This document shows positions 37,248 to 45,320 of a DNA stretch of 64,000 nt, piece by piece. A model generated the notes under the pieces. It saw nothing but the letters and a program-made list of their open reading frames with translations. It was not told the DNA's origin and did no database searches. Both the position numbers and the translations under genes were made by a program. Origin of the DNA: JAMZMI01 sp039944535 (GTDB lineage: Bacteria > Bacteroidota > Bacteroidia > Cytophagales > Cyclobacteriaceae); assembly GCA_039944535.1 (NCBI GenBank), contig JBDUYP010000001.1, positions 682,001 through 746,000 of the forward strand, in the 5' to 3' direction. Within the stretch, counting starts at the first letter, position 1; each line of letters opens with the position of its first letter.

Positions 37248-38483
37248 CTACTGCTGGGCATGGTAAGTGAGGGTACACATCTCATCTATGTTGAGACACT
37301 CGTTGGCCAGATCTTGTAGTTGCGCGGATGTAACCCCCTCAATTACCTCAAAGAGGTTGTTGAGATTCGGCACCTTATTTAGGTCCAAAAGACTCTTTGC
37401 CATCATGAGCATCATGGCGTTGTTGTTTTCCTCGGACATGGCGAGCTGTCCTTTGATCTGCTGCTTGGCTTTGTGCAGCTGCATATTGCCCAGGGGTTTT
37501 GATTTGAGGAGGTTCATTTCCTTCTCAATCAGGTCAAAGCTTTTCTTGAGATTTTTGGGGTCGGTGGCAAAGAAGATGGAAAACATGCCCGTATCAATAT
37601 ATGGGGCATAATTGGCGTCTATGCCATATACAAATCCATATTTTTCACGAAGTGTCAGGTTGAGGCGTGAGTTCATTCCTGGGCCTCCCAGGATGTTTAC
37701 CAGTAGAAAGAATGGAATTCGCTTCTTGTTTTTCAGGTCAAAAGAAGCATTGCCTATAGCCGCATGTGACTGAGTGATGTTTCGTTTTACTTCCGAATTT
37801 TGAACCCGATACCCATCAAACAAGTCGCGTTTGTTTGTGTGATTTTTATGTGGCACATCTGCCAAATGCTTTTCAGCCAGGCGAGTCAGTTTTTTTAGGC
37901 TATAGCTTCCTACACTTGATAGGATTATTTTTTCCGTATTCAGATTTCTTTGAAGGAAAGAGAAAAAATCTGCTTGCTCGAAACCGGAAACAGTTTCCGT
38001 AGTGCCGAGAATGTTTTTACCCAGGGTGTGCTCTCGAAAAACTATCGAATCAAAATCATCCTGTATGGCATCTTCGGGAGTATCCAGATACATGGCCATT
38101 TCCTCCAAAATCACCATTTTTTCCTTCTCGATCTGAGCTGGCGGAAAGACAGACCCAAAAGTGATATCTGCCAGTAGTTCTACTGCTTTGTCAAGATGGT
38201 TATCCAAAACGGCTGCATAGAAGCAGATTTTTTCCTTGGTGGTGTAGGCATTGAGTTCACCGCCAAGTGAGTCCAGTCGGTCTATGATATGAAAGGCCTT
38301 GCGCTTCTTGGTGCCTTTAAATGCCATGTGCTCCCAGAAATGAGCAATACCCTGCTCCTCGGGCAGTTCATCGCGGCTGCCAATATCGAGCATGATACCC
38401 ACATGGGCGATCTTGGTATTGGGCGCTTCCCGGTGTACTACACGGATGCCATTGGGTAATGTAATAAGCTCAAAATCCTGCAT
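37248..38483 (-). CDS. M16 family zinc peptidase
   Basis: 411 residues from the ATG at 38483 (MQDFELITLPNG). The frame stays open for 29 more codons upstream, but a TACATTTG promoter element lies there and family members begin near FELITLPNGIRVV. The inverted zinc motif HFWEH (about residue 45) with the distal glutamate in the EKEKMVILEEM region matches M16 catalytic subunits. The second half (GGPGMNSRLNLTLREKYGFVYGI) is the R/Y-containing M16_C domain. It has no signal peptide. Single-chain or paired processing peptidases are both possible; substrates are unknown. Confidence 0.9.
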   Translation of the reverse strand: MQDFELITLPNGIRVVHREAPNTKIAHVGIMLDIGSRDELPEEQGIAHFWEHMAFKGTKKRKAFHIIDRLDSLGGELNAYTTKEKICFYAAVLDNHLDKAVELLADITFGSVFPPAQIEKEKMVILEEMAMYLDTPEDAIQDDFDSIVFREHTLGKNILGTTETVSGFEQADFFSFLQRNLNTEKIILSSVGSYSLKKLTRLAEKHLADVPHKNHTNKRDLFDGYRVQNSEVKRNITQSHAAIGNASFDLKNKKRIPFFLLVNILGGPGMNSRLNLTLREKYGFVYGIDANYAPYIDTGMFSIFFATDPKNLKKSFDLIEKEMNLLKSKPLGNMQLHKAKQQIKGQLAMSEENNNAMMLMMAKSLLDLNKVPNLNNLFEVIEGVTSAQLQDLANECLNIDEMCTLTYHAQQ

Positions 38484-38490
38484 GAGGGCG

Positions 38491-38498
38491 CAAATGTA
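38491..38498 (-). promoter_or_regulatory. TAnnTTTG promoter element of the M16 peptidase gene
   Basis: TACATTTG on the minus strand, 7 bases before ATG 38483. It supports the downstream start codon rather than the longer frame. Confidence 0.5.
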
Positions 38499-38620
38499 GT
38501 GTTTTGAATCCAATTTGTGATATGTATTGTTATGCACGGAAGAGGACAGTCTATTTGCTTTCATGTGCAAGATTGGTTGTAACTTAGATATAGAATTAAA
38601 TCAAATAGAAAATTAGAAAT

Positions 38621-39028
38621 ATGAATTATTGGCTGATAAAATCAGAACCGGGCACTTACTCTTGGGACGATCTTGTGAAGGACAAAAAAACCTACTGGGA
38701 TGGGGTGCGGAATTATGCCGCGCGCAACAACATGAAAGCGATGAAAGTAGATGATAAGTGTCTTTTTTATCACAGCGTAAATGAGAAATGCTGTGTGGGT
38801 GTGGCCAAAGTGGTGAAGGAGTTTTATCAGGACCCGACTACTGATGATGAACGGTGGGTGGTGATGGATGTAGCTGCTGATTTTGCGCTGAAAAAACCTG
38901 TCACATTGGAAATGGTCAAAAATGAACCAATGCTGACGGATATGGTTTTAGTTAATAATTCCAGATTATCCGTTCAGCCCGTCAAAAAAGAGGAGTTTGA
39001 CAAAATCATAGCTATGAGCGAATCTTAG
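38621..39028 (+). CDS. EVE domain protein
   Basis: 135 residues, a single EVE domain: MNYWLIKSEPGTYSWDDL at the N-terminus, YWDGVRNYAARNNMKAM (about 28-44) and CLFYHS (about 49-54). EVE folds are PUA-like and are thought to read modified bases in DNA or RNA. The bacterial single-domain form is widespread and of unresolved function. Cytoplasmic. It is transcribed away from the M16 gene and is followed after 30 bases by a secreted protein gene. Confidence 0.9.
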   Translation: MNYWLIKSEPGTYSWDDLVKDKKTYWDGVRNYAARNNMKAMKVDDKCLFYHSVNEKCCVGVAKVVKEFYQDPTTDDERWVVMDVAADFALKKPVTLEMVKNEPMLTDMVLVNNSRLSVQPVKKEEFDKIIAMSES

Positions 39029-39058
39029 GGCATTGATCTGCAAAGTTGTCTGAGTACT

Positions 39059-40606
39059 ATGAAGAGTTTTATCTACATATTGATTTGTTTAGGTTCACTA
39101 TCGGCACTGGCTCAAAAAAAAGATGCCGGGGATACCAGTAGCTATATTCAGCAGGTTGATAGGATAGAGTTTGACATTGGGTTTGGTAATGACAATTACC
39201 ATCTGATCTCCGGTGGTGAGGATGGGCTTCTGGTGTTTGTGGAAACCTACGACAACAGCGGCGATGGCAACAAGTGGCAGCTCCACAAGCTTGATACCTC
39301 CCTCAATATCGTTTGGACACGCGTTCTTTTCACTCCATTCGACAGCTATTTTCTTGGTTATGATTTCTTTGATGGCAACTATTACCTGCTCTTCAATGAC
39401 TCGAAATATGACAACACCGAGTTGCTCCTGTTCGAGGTGCAGGCTGAGTCCGCCGTGATTGATTCCTATGAGATTAACACCGTATTTCCTATCGAGCTTA
39501 CGGAGTTTGAGGTATTGGAAAGCACCGTTTTACTAACGGGAAACACCAACTACAGACCTGTGGCGCTTACCTATAATTTTATAGATCAAAAGCCTAAGGT
39601 GATTCCCGGAATCTATGATAAACACGGAGAAATTCAGGATCTGATTATGGATGATGAACTGGGCACGTTCACCCTCATTGTGTCGGAGCGCATGCCTGAT
39701 AGGCGCTATACCATAATAGCTAAAACATTTACATCAGGCGGTGATCTTATTCAGGAAAACACCATTGATCCCGGTGATGAACAAAGTATTGTGGATGGTG
39801 TGGCTACACATTTTTACGGTGGCTACCAGTATATGGCTGGCACATTTAGTGAAAAAAGTACCACCTATAGCTATGGTTTTTACCTGGCTAAATTTGTTAA
39901 TGGCAGACAGCAGTTGATCAAATATCATAATTATGCATCGCTGGACAATTTCTTCGAATACATGGGTGAGAAACGCGAAAAACGGATGAAGGAACGCATA
40001 AGGAGAAAAGCGGCCAGAGGGAAAAATCCTGGATTGAGCTATCGCCTGTTGGTGCATGATATCGTTCAGCGTGGCGATGAATATTTGCTGGTGGCGGAGG
40101 CATATTATCCCCGCTATTCCAGTTCTTCCGGGGGCACGTACAACCGATTTGATTACATGAACAATGCAGGAACAGCCTTTATGGGCTACAATTTCACACA
40201 TGCCATTGTGGTGTCATTTGATAGAAATGGTAACATCCTTTGGGATAATAGTTTTGCAATAGATAATGTGCTCACCTACAGCAAGGAGGAATTTGTGGCA
40301 GTGAATGTCTATAACGACAAGGTGGTTTTGATGTATCTGGATGAAAACTTTATTCATTCGAAGGTGGTGAGCAACAACCAAATAGTGGAAGGCAAATCGT
40401 TTAGCCCCGTAAAACTGGCCTATGATGACGATGAGCTGAAAAGCAAAGATCCGGCCGTGGAAGGCCTAAAACCCTGGTACGGGCAAACCATGTATGCTTA
40501 CGGTGAGCAGAGGATCAAAAATGAAAAAGGAGCAGGCGGAAAGGTGTACCGAAATATTTTTTATATCAATAAGGTGCAATATCATGAGAACGAAAATCTA
40601 AATTAA
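39059..40606 (+). CDS. Secreted protein of unknown function
   Basis: 515 residues. A signal peptide (about 1-18, LGSLSALAQ) is followed by a beta-rich region with WD/propeller-like spacing (for example SGGEDGLLVFVETYDNSGDG, YYLLFNDSKYDNTELLL). A basic stretch EYMGEKREKRMKERIRRKAA lies near residue 302, and a C-terminal part contains FDRNGNILWDNSFAI. I do not recognise a named domain. No T9SS tail is present, so it is probably periplasmic or outer-membrane associated. Confidence 0.7.
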   Translation: MKSFIYILICLGSLSALAQKKDAGDTSSYIQQVDRIEFDIGFGNDNYHLISGGEDGLLVFVETYDNSGDGNKWQLHKLDTSLNIVWTRVLFTPFDSYFLGYDFFDGNYYLLFNDSKYDNTELLLFEVQAESAVIDSYEINTVFPIELTEFEVLESTVLLTGNTNYRPVALTYNFIDQKPKVIPGIYDKHGEIQDLIMDDELGTFTLIVSERMPDRRYTIIAKTFTSGGDLIQENTIDPGDEQSIVDGVATHFYGGYQYMAGTFSEKSTTYSYGFYLAKFVNGRQQLIKYHNYASLDNFFEYMGEKREKRMKERIRRKAARGKNPGLSYRLLVHDIVQRGDEYLLVAEAYYPRYSSSSGGTYNRFDYMNNAGTAFMGYNFTHAIVVSFDRNGNILWDNSFAIDNVLTYSKEEFVAVNVYNDKVVLMYLDENFIHSKVVSNNQIVEGKSFSPVKLAYDDDELKSKDPAVEGLKPWYGQTMYAYGEQRIKNEKGAGGKVYRNIFYINKVQYHENENLN

Positions 40607-40618
40607 ACAGGATGCCCT

Positions 40619-40626
40619 TATATTTG
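40619..40626 (+). promoter_or_regulatory. TAnnTTTG promoter element of pyrR
   Basis: TATATTTG ends 14 bases before ATG 40641. No clear -33 is seen. The leader is too short for an attenuator of the Bacillus PyrR type. Confidence 0.55.
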
Positions 40627-40640
40627 CGGCAAGTCCGATC

Positions 40641-41186
40641 ATGCAAAAAAGACTCCTGTTAGACAGTAAACTCCTCCAAATCACAATAAGTCGCTTGTGC
40701 CAGCACCTTATTGAAAACCACGATGATTTTAGTGAAACCGTAATTTTGGGGTTGCAGCCTCGCGGAATTTATCTGGCTGAGCGCATCAAAAAGGTATTAG
40801 AAGCTGAACTAGACAAAAGCATCGAGATAGGATATTTAGATACTACTTTTCATAGGGACGATTTTCGCAGACGCGACAATCCCCTAACTCCCAATAAGAC
40901 CCAGGTCCCTTTTCTTCTGGAAAACAAGAATGTCGTCATTGTAGATGATGTGCTATACACAGGTCGCTCAGTGCGTGCTGCACTGGATGCCATGACCATG
41001 TTTGGTCGTCCGAAATCCGTAGAACTACTTGTGCTCATAGACAGGATGTACAGCCGCGATATACCGATCCAGGCCAATTATGTGGGGCGCAAAGTCAATA
41101 CGCTTGATTCGCAAAAAGTGAAGGTGGAACTGATGGAGCAAGGAAGTAAAAAAGACAATATCTGGTTAATCAATATCACCGAATGA
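40641..41186 (+). CDS. pyrR: PyrR bifunctional regulator / uracil phosphoribosyltransferase
   Basis: 181 residues, the usual length. The type I PRTase PRPP loop is VVIVDDVLYTGRSVRAALD (about residues 95-113), and the family start pattern ITISRLCQHLIENH and LGLQPRGIYLA are present. In Firmicutes, PyrR binds pyr mRNA to attenuate transcription and also makes UMP from uracil. Here the leader is short, so an RNA target upstream is not apparent and a different mode or only the enzyme activity is possible. It overlaps pyrB by 4 bases (ATGA). Confidence 0.93.
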   Translation: MQKRLLLDSKLLQITISRLCQHLIENHDDFSETVILGLQPRGIYLAERIKKVLEAELDKSIEIGYLDTTFHRDDFRRRDNPLTPNKTQVPFLLENKNVVIVDDVLYTGRSVRAALDAMTMFGRPKSVELLVLIDRMYSRDIPIQANYVGRKVNTLDSQKVKVELMEQGSKKDNIWLINITE

Positions 41187-42109
41187 GCCAACTGAAAACA
41201 AAACATCTGCTCGGCATCAAGAACCTCGACAAAGAGGAAATAAATCTCATTTTTGAAACTGCTGACAATTTTAAAGATGTTTTGAACCGGCCCATTAAGA
41301 AGGTTCCTTCTTTACGAGACGTTACCATTGCCAATGTCTTCTTTGAAAATTCTACCCGCACAAGACTTTCTTTTGAGCTTGCAGAAAAACGTCTTTCTGC
41401 CGATGTGATCAACTTTTCATCCTCATCCAGCTCTGTTAAAAAGGGCGAGACCCTTCTCGATACTGTCAATAACATTCTGGCAATGAAAGTGGACATGATC
41501 GTGATGCGGCATAGCAGTCCCGGAGCACCGCATTTTTTGTCCAAGCACATTGATGCCAACATCATCAATGCCGGAGACGGCACGCACGAGCACCCTACAC
41601 AAGCGTTGCTGGATACATTCTCTATCCGCGAGCAAGTGCAAAGCTTCGAGGGAAAGAAAGTAGTCATCGTGGGGGATATACTTCACTCACGTGTGGCCCT
41701 CTCCAATATTTTTGCGCTGCAAAAATTAGGAGCAGAAGTCAAAGTTTGCGGGCCGGCCACTTTGCTGCCAAAGCACATAGAGTCTTTGGGTGTGAAGGTG
41801 GAACTAGATATCAAAAAAGCACTTGCGTGGTGCGATGTGGCTAATATCCTGAGGATTCAGCTAGAGCGGCAAAAGATGCGATACTTCCCGTCGCTGAGAG
41901 AATACTCCCAACACTATGGGGTAAACAAGCAGTTGCTGGATTCATTGAACAAAGAGATTGTGATCATGCACCCAGGCCCAATCAATAGGGGAGTGGAGAT
42001 CACCTCTGATGTAGCAGACTCAGATCACTCGATCATCCTGCAGCAGGTGGAAAATGGAGTGGCCGTACGGATGGCGGTACTTTACCTGCTCGCTGGGAAG
42101 ATGGCCTAA
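41183..42109 (+). CDS. pyrB: Aspartate carbamoyltransferase catalytic subunit
   Basis: 308 residues. It has the carbamoyl-phosphate motif FFENSTRTRLSFE (about 52-64), KGETLLDT, the HPTQALLDTFSI segment (about 137-148) and the C-terminal HPGPINRGVEI (about 265-275) for aspartate binding. It catalyses the committed step of pyrimidine synthesis, making N-carbamoyl-L-aspartate. No pyrI follows, so it should act as the class that lacks the regulatory chain. The operon with pyrR is two genes; a tiny reading frame on the other strand overlaps its stop. Confidence 0.97.
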   Translation: MSQLKTKHLLGIKNLDKEEINLIFETADNFKDVLNRPIKKVPSLRDVTIANVFFENSTRTRLSFELAEKRLSADVINFSSSSSSVKKGETLLDTVNNILAMKVDMIVMRHSSPGAPHFLSKHIDANIINAGDGTHEHPTQALLDTFSIREQVQSFEGKKVVIVGDILHSRVALSNIFALQKLGAEVKVCGPATLLPKHIESLGVKVELDIKKALAWCDVANILRIQLERQKMRYFPSLREYSQHYGVNKQLLDSLNKEIVIMHPGPINRGVEITSDVADSDHSIILQQVENGVAVRMAVLYLLAGKMA

Positions 42110-42198
42110 GCTATAACGGAGATTATCGCTCCAACAATTGCCACAATGAGCCAAAAGGCGGCTTCTCCTTTTAAAACCTTCAGTACAAGTGCTTTCAT
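42106..42198 (-). CDS. Candidate 30-residue single-span membrane peptide
   Basis: A short frame from ATG (42198) to TAG (42106-42108). It begins MKALVLKVLKGEAAFW, followed by a hydrophobic helix LIVAIVGAIISVIA. A basic head plus one helix is the composition of real small membrane proteins. It overlaps the pyrB stop by four bases and lies between pyrB and the ywbE-like gene. No ribosome binding site or promoter is evident, so it may be chance. Confidence 0.3.
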   Translation of the reverse strand: MKALVLKVLKGEAAFWLIVAIVGAIISVIA

Positions 42199-42240
42199 AA
42201 CTGTTTTTCAGTAAGTGTCTAATGAAACGATAATATTACA

Positions 42241-42435
42241 TTAAGAGTGAATTTCTTTCACTCTGCCCACTTCACCACTTTCTAACCTGACCTTAATTCC
42301 ATGAGTGTGAGTGGCGCTTTTAGTCAGAAGGTCTTTTACCACGCCTTCAGTCAGTTTGCCACTGCGTTGATCTTGTTTCAATACGATTGACACTTCTAAT
42401 CCTGGCTTTATATTTTCTCGTTTTGTTCCGTCCAT
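42241..42435 (-). CDS. YwbE family small protein
   Basis: 64 residues matching the YwbE/DUF2196 family over its whole length: RENIKPGLEVSIVLKQDQ, then GKLTEGVVKDLLTKSATH, and HGIKVRLESGEVGRVKEI at the end. The fold is a small beta-barrel (KOW-like) and family members are cytoplasmic. The function is unknown; RNA binding is often suggested from the fold only. It is a stand-alone gene on the minus strand. Confidence 0.85.
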   Translation of the reverse strand: MDGTKRENIKPGLEVSIVLKQDQRSGKLTEGVVKDLLTKSATHTHGIKVRLESGEVGRVKEIHS

Positions 42436-42549
42436 ATATCTAATACTATTTAATTCTTGATAAAAGACCCATTTCTACCTAAGTAATTGATTTTCTGCTC
42501 TTTCCTGATAATTAAATCCCGAATTATTCGGGCTAAAGTAATAAATCTG

Positions 42550-42580
42550 TTGTGCTTGGGGCATAATGAAGATAGATTTG
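42550..42580 (+). promoter_or_regulatory. Promoter of the plsC-like gene
   Basis: TTG (42550-42552), 20-bp spacer, TAGATTTG (42573-42580), the Bacteroidota -33/-7 pattern. A CCCGAATTATTCGGG palindrome lies just upstream at 42518-42532. The predicted transcript starts about 20 bases before TTG 42605, supporting that start. Confidence 0.6.
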
Positions 42581-42604
42581 CCCTCTCGTTAAATCTTAAA
42601 AACC

Positions 42605-43297
42605 TTGCTAACTCCTTTCAGATACCTTTTCTGCATTTTTTGGACGATCCTGATGATCACCAGTTCACTGATCATTTTGGTGATTACTTTCAATAGAAAA
42701 ATTCCCGTACGCATGGCCAGGACCATGTTTGCACCCGGTATTCTTTGGGGGTGTGGAGCCAAATTGGAAATTAGAGGAGGAGAAGAGCTCTCCCAGGCAG
42801 AATCGTATGTCTTTGTGTGCAACCACCTTTCTTATCTCGATATCCCGGCCCTTTTTAGGGCCATCCCGCACAACTTACATTTTGTGGCCAAAAAGGAGAT
42901 CAAGTGGGTGCCATTCATTGGTTGGTACATGTATGCCACTGAAATGATTTTTGTGGACAGAAGCAATCGGAGGAAGGCCATCGCCAGCCTTGATAGAGCA
43001 GGAAAGCTGATTAAGAAAGGCAAAGACGTACTCATGTTTCCGGAAGGCACCAGAAGTAGAACGGGAGAGGTAGGGGAGTTCAAAAAAGGACCCTTCATGT
43101 TGGCGACCAAGGCCGATATAGCCGTGGTGCCAGTTTCTATCCAGGGAACAGAGGAAGTGCTGCCAGCGGGCAGTTTTGCACTGAAATCAGGGAAAGTCGT
43201 GGTAAACATCGGCTCACCTGTGCGCATGAAGTCTGATCACGATCTCAAAGCCTACATCGGAGAAGTGAGGCAGGAAGTGATCAACCTGAAGGTATAA
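42605..43297 (+). CDS. plsC: 1-acyl-sn-glycerol-3-phosphate acyltransferase
   Basis: 230 residues from a TTG start at 42605; the first in-frame ATG (42653) would cut into the N-terminal membrane helix (FRYLFCIFWTILMITSSLII). The acyltransferase motifs are in order: NHLSYLDIPALF (NHX4D, about residue 75), a second block near FVAKKEIKWVPFIGW, FPEGTRSRTGEVG (about 145-157) and VVPVSIQGTEE. It acylates lysophosphatidate to phosphatidate at the inner membrane. A MITE-like palindrome begins two bases after its stop. Confidence 0.9.
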   Translation: MLTPFRYLFCIFWTILMITSSLIILVITFNRKIPVRMARTMFAPGILWGCGAKLEIRGGEELSQAESYVFVCNHLSYLDIPALFRAIPHNLHFVAKKEIKWVPFIGWYMYATEMIFVDRSNRRKAIASLDRAGKLIKKGKDVLMFPEGTRSRTGEVGEFKKGPFMLATKADIAVVPVSIQGTEEVLPAGSFALKSGKVVVNIGSPVRMKSDHDLKAYIGEVRQEVINLKV

Positions 43298-43298
43298 A

Positions 43299-43448
43299 AA
43301 AGGAACTGTCTCAAAAGCTCTGTACTTGTCAGGTTGACTGGGCGTCCCCGAACCTGTCGAAACCTCGTTCTATTCAAATGACCGTACATTTCGACAAGCT
43401 CAATGTGACAATAGCTATAGAATCTAACGCTTTTGAAACAGTTCCTTT
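43299..43448. mobile_element. 150-bp MITE-like element
   Basis: Terminal inverted repeats of 20 bp, AAAGGAACTGTCTCAAAAGC at the left (43299-43318) and its complement at 43429-43448, differ at one position. Inside, TGTCGAAA (43355-43362) and TTTCGACA (43389-43396) form a second perfect pair. There is no reading frame. The ends resemble those of Bacteroidota insertion sequences (recollection), so a non-autonomous element is likely. I see no clear target-site duplication. Confidence 0.55.
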
Positions 43449-43471
43449 GTTCGTTTTTTAAGAATATAAGG

Positions 43472-44188
43472 TTACTCTATTTCATAAATGATCATTACCT
43501 GATCGGTGAGGGTGATGTCATCAGCCTGAAACCCATTTGAAGAACCAGAAGACTTACTCATCAAGCCATCGCTCATGGCCATTTCCATCCTGCCATAGAC
43601 AGGTGCTGAATTCCCTTGAGGGGTGTTGTAGATGATTTTAGCTACTGATTTGATTGTGACCTCACTATATTTTGCCAATAGTCCGGCTTTGGTTTTGGCG
43701 TCTTTTACAGCCATTTCTATTAGTTGCTCGGTCATTTTATCTTCCAGTTCGTCTGATAGTTTAAACGAAAAGCTTATCTGAGCATCGGTTTTTCCTTCGC
43801 TAAATGTGTTGAGTATTTTGGCTATACGCTGCGTGGTATTAGTAAACTCCAGCTTCATACTCTGGCTGGCGATGTACCCACTGTCATATCGTGTGCCGTT
43901 TCTCCAGATGGTATTTTCCCTCACGGAAAAATTCTGAGTTTTCACCTTTTTGCTGTTGTATCCCAACGATTCAATCTTCTTTAAAATTTTACTTTCTTTC
44001 TTACTTAGAGCCTCTACGGCCTGTCCAAATTCCATCTTGTGCGCGCTGATGTTGATGTGTAATACGCTCTGATCCGGAGCTACTTTCATTTCTGCAGAGC
44101 CTCCTACCTCTATGGTTTTGGTCTGCGCTTGAGTCAAATATGAGGTGATGAGCAGCGTCATCACGACAAGTGTTTTGATTGTATTCAT
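43472..44188 (-). CDS. SIMPL domain (DUF541) periplasmic protein
   Basis: 238 residues from the ATG at 44188. The frame is open 21 codons further upstream, but MNTIKTLVVMTLLITSYLTQAQ is a proper signal peptide start. The SIMPL domain (about 24-235) has IEVGGSAEMKVAPDQSVLHI at its front, SKKESKILKKIESLGYNSKK, and ends ITLTDQVMIIYEI. Members are periplasmic oligomers linked to envelope or oxidative stress; the exact job is unknown. Confidence 0.88.
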   Translation of the reverse strand: MNTIKTLVVMTLLITSYLTQAQTKTIEVGGSAEMKVAPDQSVLHINISAHKMEFGQAVEALSKKESKILKKIESLGYNSKKVKTQNFSVRENTIWRNGTRYDSGYIASQSMKLEFTNTTQRIAKILNTFSEGKTDAQISFSFKLSDELEDKMTEQLIEMAVKDAKTKAGLLAKYSEVTIKSVAKIIYNTPQGNSAPVYGRMEMAMSDGLMSKSSGSSNGFQADDITLTDQVMIIYEIE

Positions 44189-44240
44189 AACTAAGTTTTT
44201 TGGGACGCTATTCGCAAAAGCTGTGCCAGTAAAATAACAA

Positions 44241-44261
44241 AGGCCACCCAAAGGGCAGCCT
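44241..44261 (-). terminator. Hairpin after the coiled-coil lipoprotein gene
   Basis: On the minus strand AGGCTGCCC, loop TTT, GGGTGGCCT, followed by a weak T-rich stretch. It would end the 44296-44733 transcript before the SIMPL gene. Confidence 0.5.
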
Positions 44262-44295
44262 CCATTCTATTAGTTTTTATTTGAGCTTATCTATC

Positions 44296-44733
44296 TTAAG
44301 ACTGGTTGAAGAATTCTTTCACATCTTCTCCAAAGTTTTTCAGTGCTGTTTCCACATCATCCGAGGTGTTTTCTGCAAACTCTTTCGTGTCGTCCCAAGC
44401 TTGCTCTGTTGAATTTTTCACCTTTTCTGCAGCTCTGTCAAGGTCATCGGCTTTTTCTTCCAAACCATCTTTCAAAGATTCGAGCTTTCTTTTTGACTCG
44501 CCAGTCGCATCGGCAATCTGCTCATCAATTTTATCAATTTCTGTCTGCACATCAAGCTTCAACTCTTCAAGCTCAAGAGACATGTCTTTTTTCTCTTTGC
44601 TGAAAGCTTCCTTCACTTCTTCCATTTTTTCTTTAGCTGTTTCTTTCTTCTTGTCATTAGAACAACTCACCGTCAATCCTGCGATTATTAAAATGGCAAT
44701 TGCTTTAAGTGTGTTTTTCTTGGTCAAATTCAT
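44296..44733 (-). CDS. Small coiled-coil lipoprotein
   Basis: 145 residues. The lipoprotein signal ends GLTVSCS (cysteine near residue 24). The rest is highly charged and helical (EEVKEAFSKEKKDMSLELEE; EIDKIDEQIADATGESKRKL), with heptad spacing over about 100 residues and no globular domain. Similar lysine/glutamate-rich lipoproteins are common in Bacteroidota, sometimes linked to stress, but no function is established. It is a single-gene unit transcribed away from the sigma-factor operon. Confidence 0.7.
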   Translation of the reverse strand: MNLTKKNTLKAIAILIIAGLTVSCSNDKKKETAKEKMEEVKEAFSKEKKDMSLELEELKLDVQTEIDKIDEQIADATGESKRKLESLKDGLEEKADDLDRAAEKVKNSTEQAWDDTKEFAENTSDDVETALKNFGEDVKEFFNQS

Positions 44734-44880
44734 CGTTATCGTTATTTAGTACACCTTCCATTATGAAAAGGTCGTGCTAAAATTTTAAATCACTGATAAT
44801 CAATGAGTTGAAATATTTGCGCGAGATAAATTTTCTAAATATGAGAATGACAGTCCCATGTATAGAAGTTTTGTCAGGCA

Positions 44881-44975
44881 GTAGGGCACCCGGGCGGGCT
44901 ATCCGTTTCTACTCCTCGCAGCTAATAGCTGCTGTGGGGTATCCACTGCTATCCCTGGTGCGGGGAGCGGTTGTA
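44881..44975. other. GC-rich structured intergenic element
   Basis: In a 353-bp gap, the stretch from GGGCACCCGGGCGGGCTATC to GGTATCCACTGCTATCCC is much more GC-rich than its surroundings. GCACC (44886-44890) can pair with GGTGC (44957-44961), and GCAGCT/AGCTGC (44918-44923, 44927-44932) forms an inner hairpin. The words GGGCGGGCTATCCG and TATCCCTG resemble a repeated intergenic sequence I recall from other Bacteroidota. A 61-codon frame across it is not convincing. The rest of the gap is AT-rich with no recognisable feature. Confidence 0.4.
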
Positions 44976-45086
44976 AATGTTATGAAAGTATGAGGCCGGC
45001 GATCCGGAGGTATGTTTTTCAAATAATTATAAAGTATACTGTAAGGATTTCTCAAAGCAGCCACTAATTATAAAAACGACAGAATT

Positions 45087-45320
45087 ATGAAACTTCGAAA
45101 GATGAGAATGACAGTGCGTAAATTTCACATAGTAAATGCCTTGATTTGGGCTTTTGTCATTTTAGTGATCAGTATGCTTATAAGAGAACCGGAATACCAT
45201 AAGTACCTGCTGTATGTGGTGGTTTTTGCGGCAGGAACTCAGGCTTCACTTTTGGCAAGTGTAAAGTATGAAACAGACAACAAGTCCTGTCATGCGCCGG
45301 ACTGGGGACAGAGAATATGA
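45087..45320 (+). CDS. Small two-helix membrane protein
   Basis: 77 residues. A basic head (MKLRKMRMTVRKFHIVN) is followed by two hydrophobic helices (LIWAFVILVISMLI and LLYVVVFAAGTQASLLA). I do not recognise the family. It is the first gene of the ECF sigma operon and overlaps the sigma gene by 4 bases (ATGA). Its position suggests a role with the sigma factor or membrane, but this is inference. Confidence 0.6.
   Translation: MKLRKMRMTVRKFHIVNALIWAFVILVISMLIREPEYHKYLLYVVVFAAGTQASLLASVKYETDNKSCHAPDWGQRI

Noticed and set aside
38484..38570. Longer N-terminus for the M16 peptidase
   Set aside because: A TAnnTTTG element lies inside it and family members start near the later ATG.
44808..44993. 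61-codon frame with TTG start sharing MRMTV with the small protein at 45087
   Set aside because: It crosses the folded GC-rich element and has no domain or promoter; the shared ATGAGAATGACAGT word is short and may be chance.
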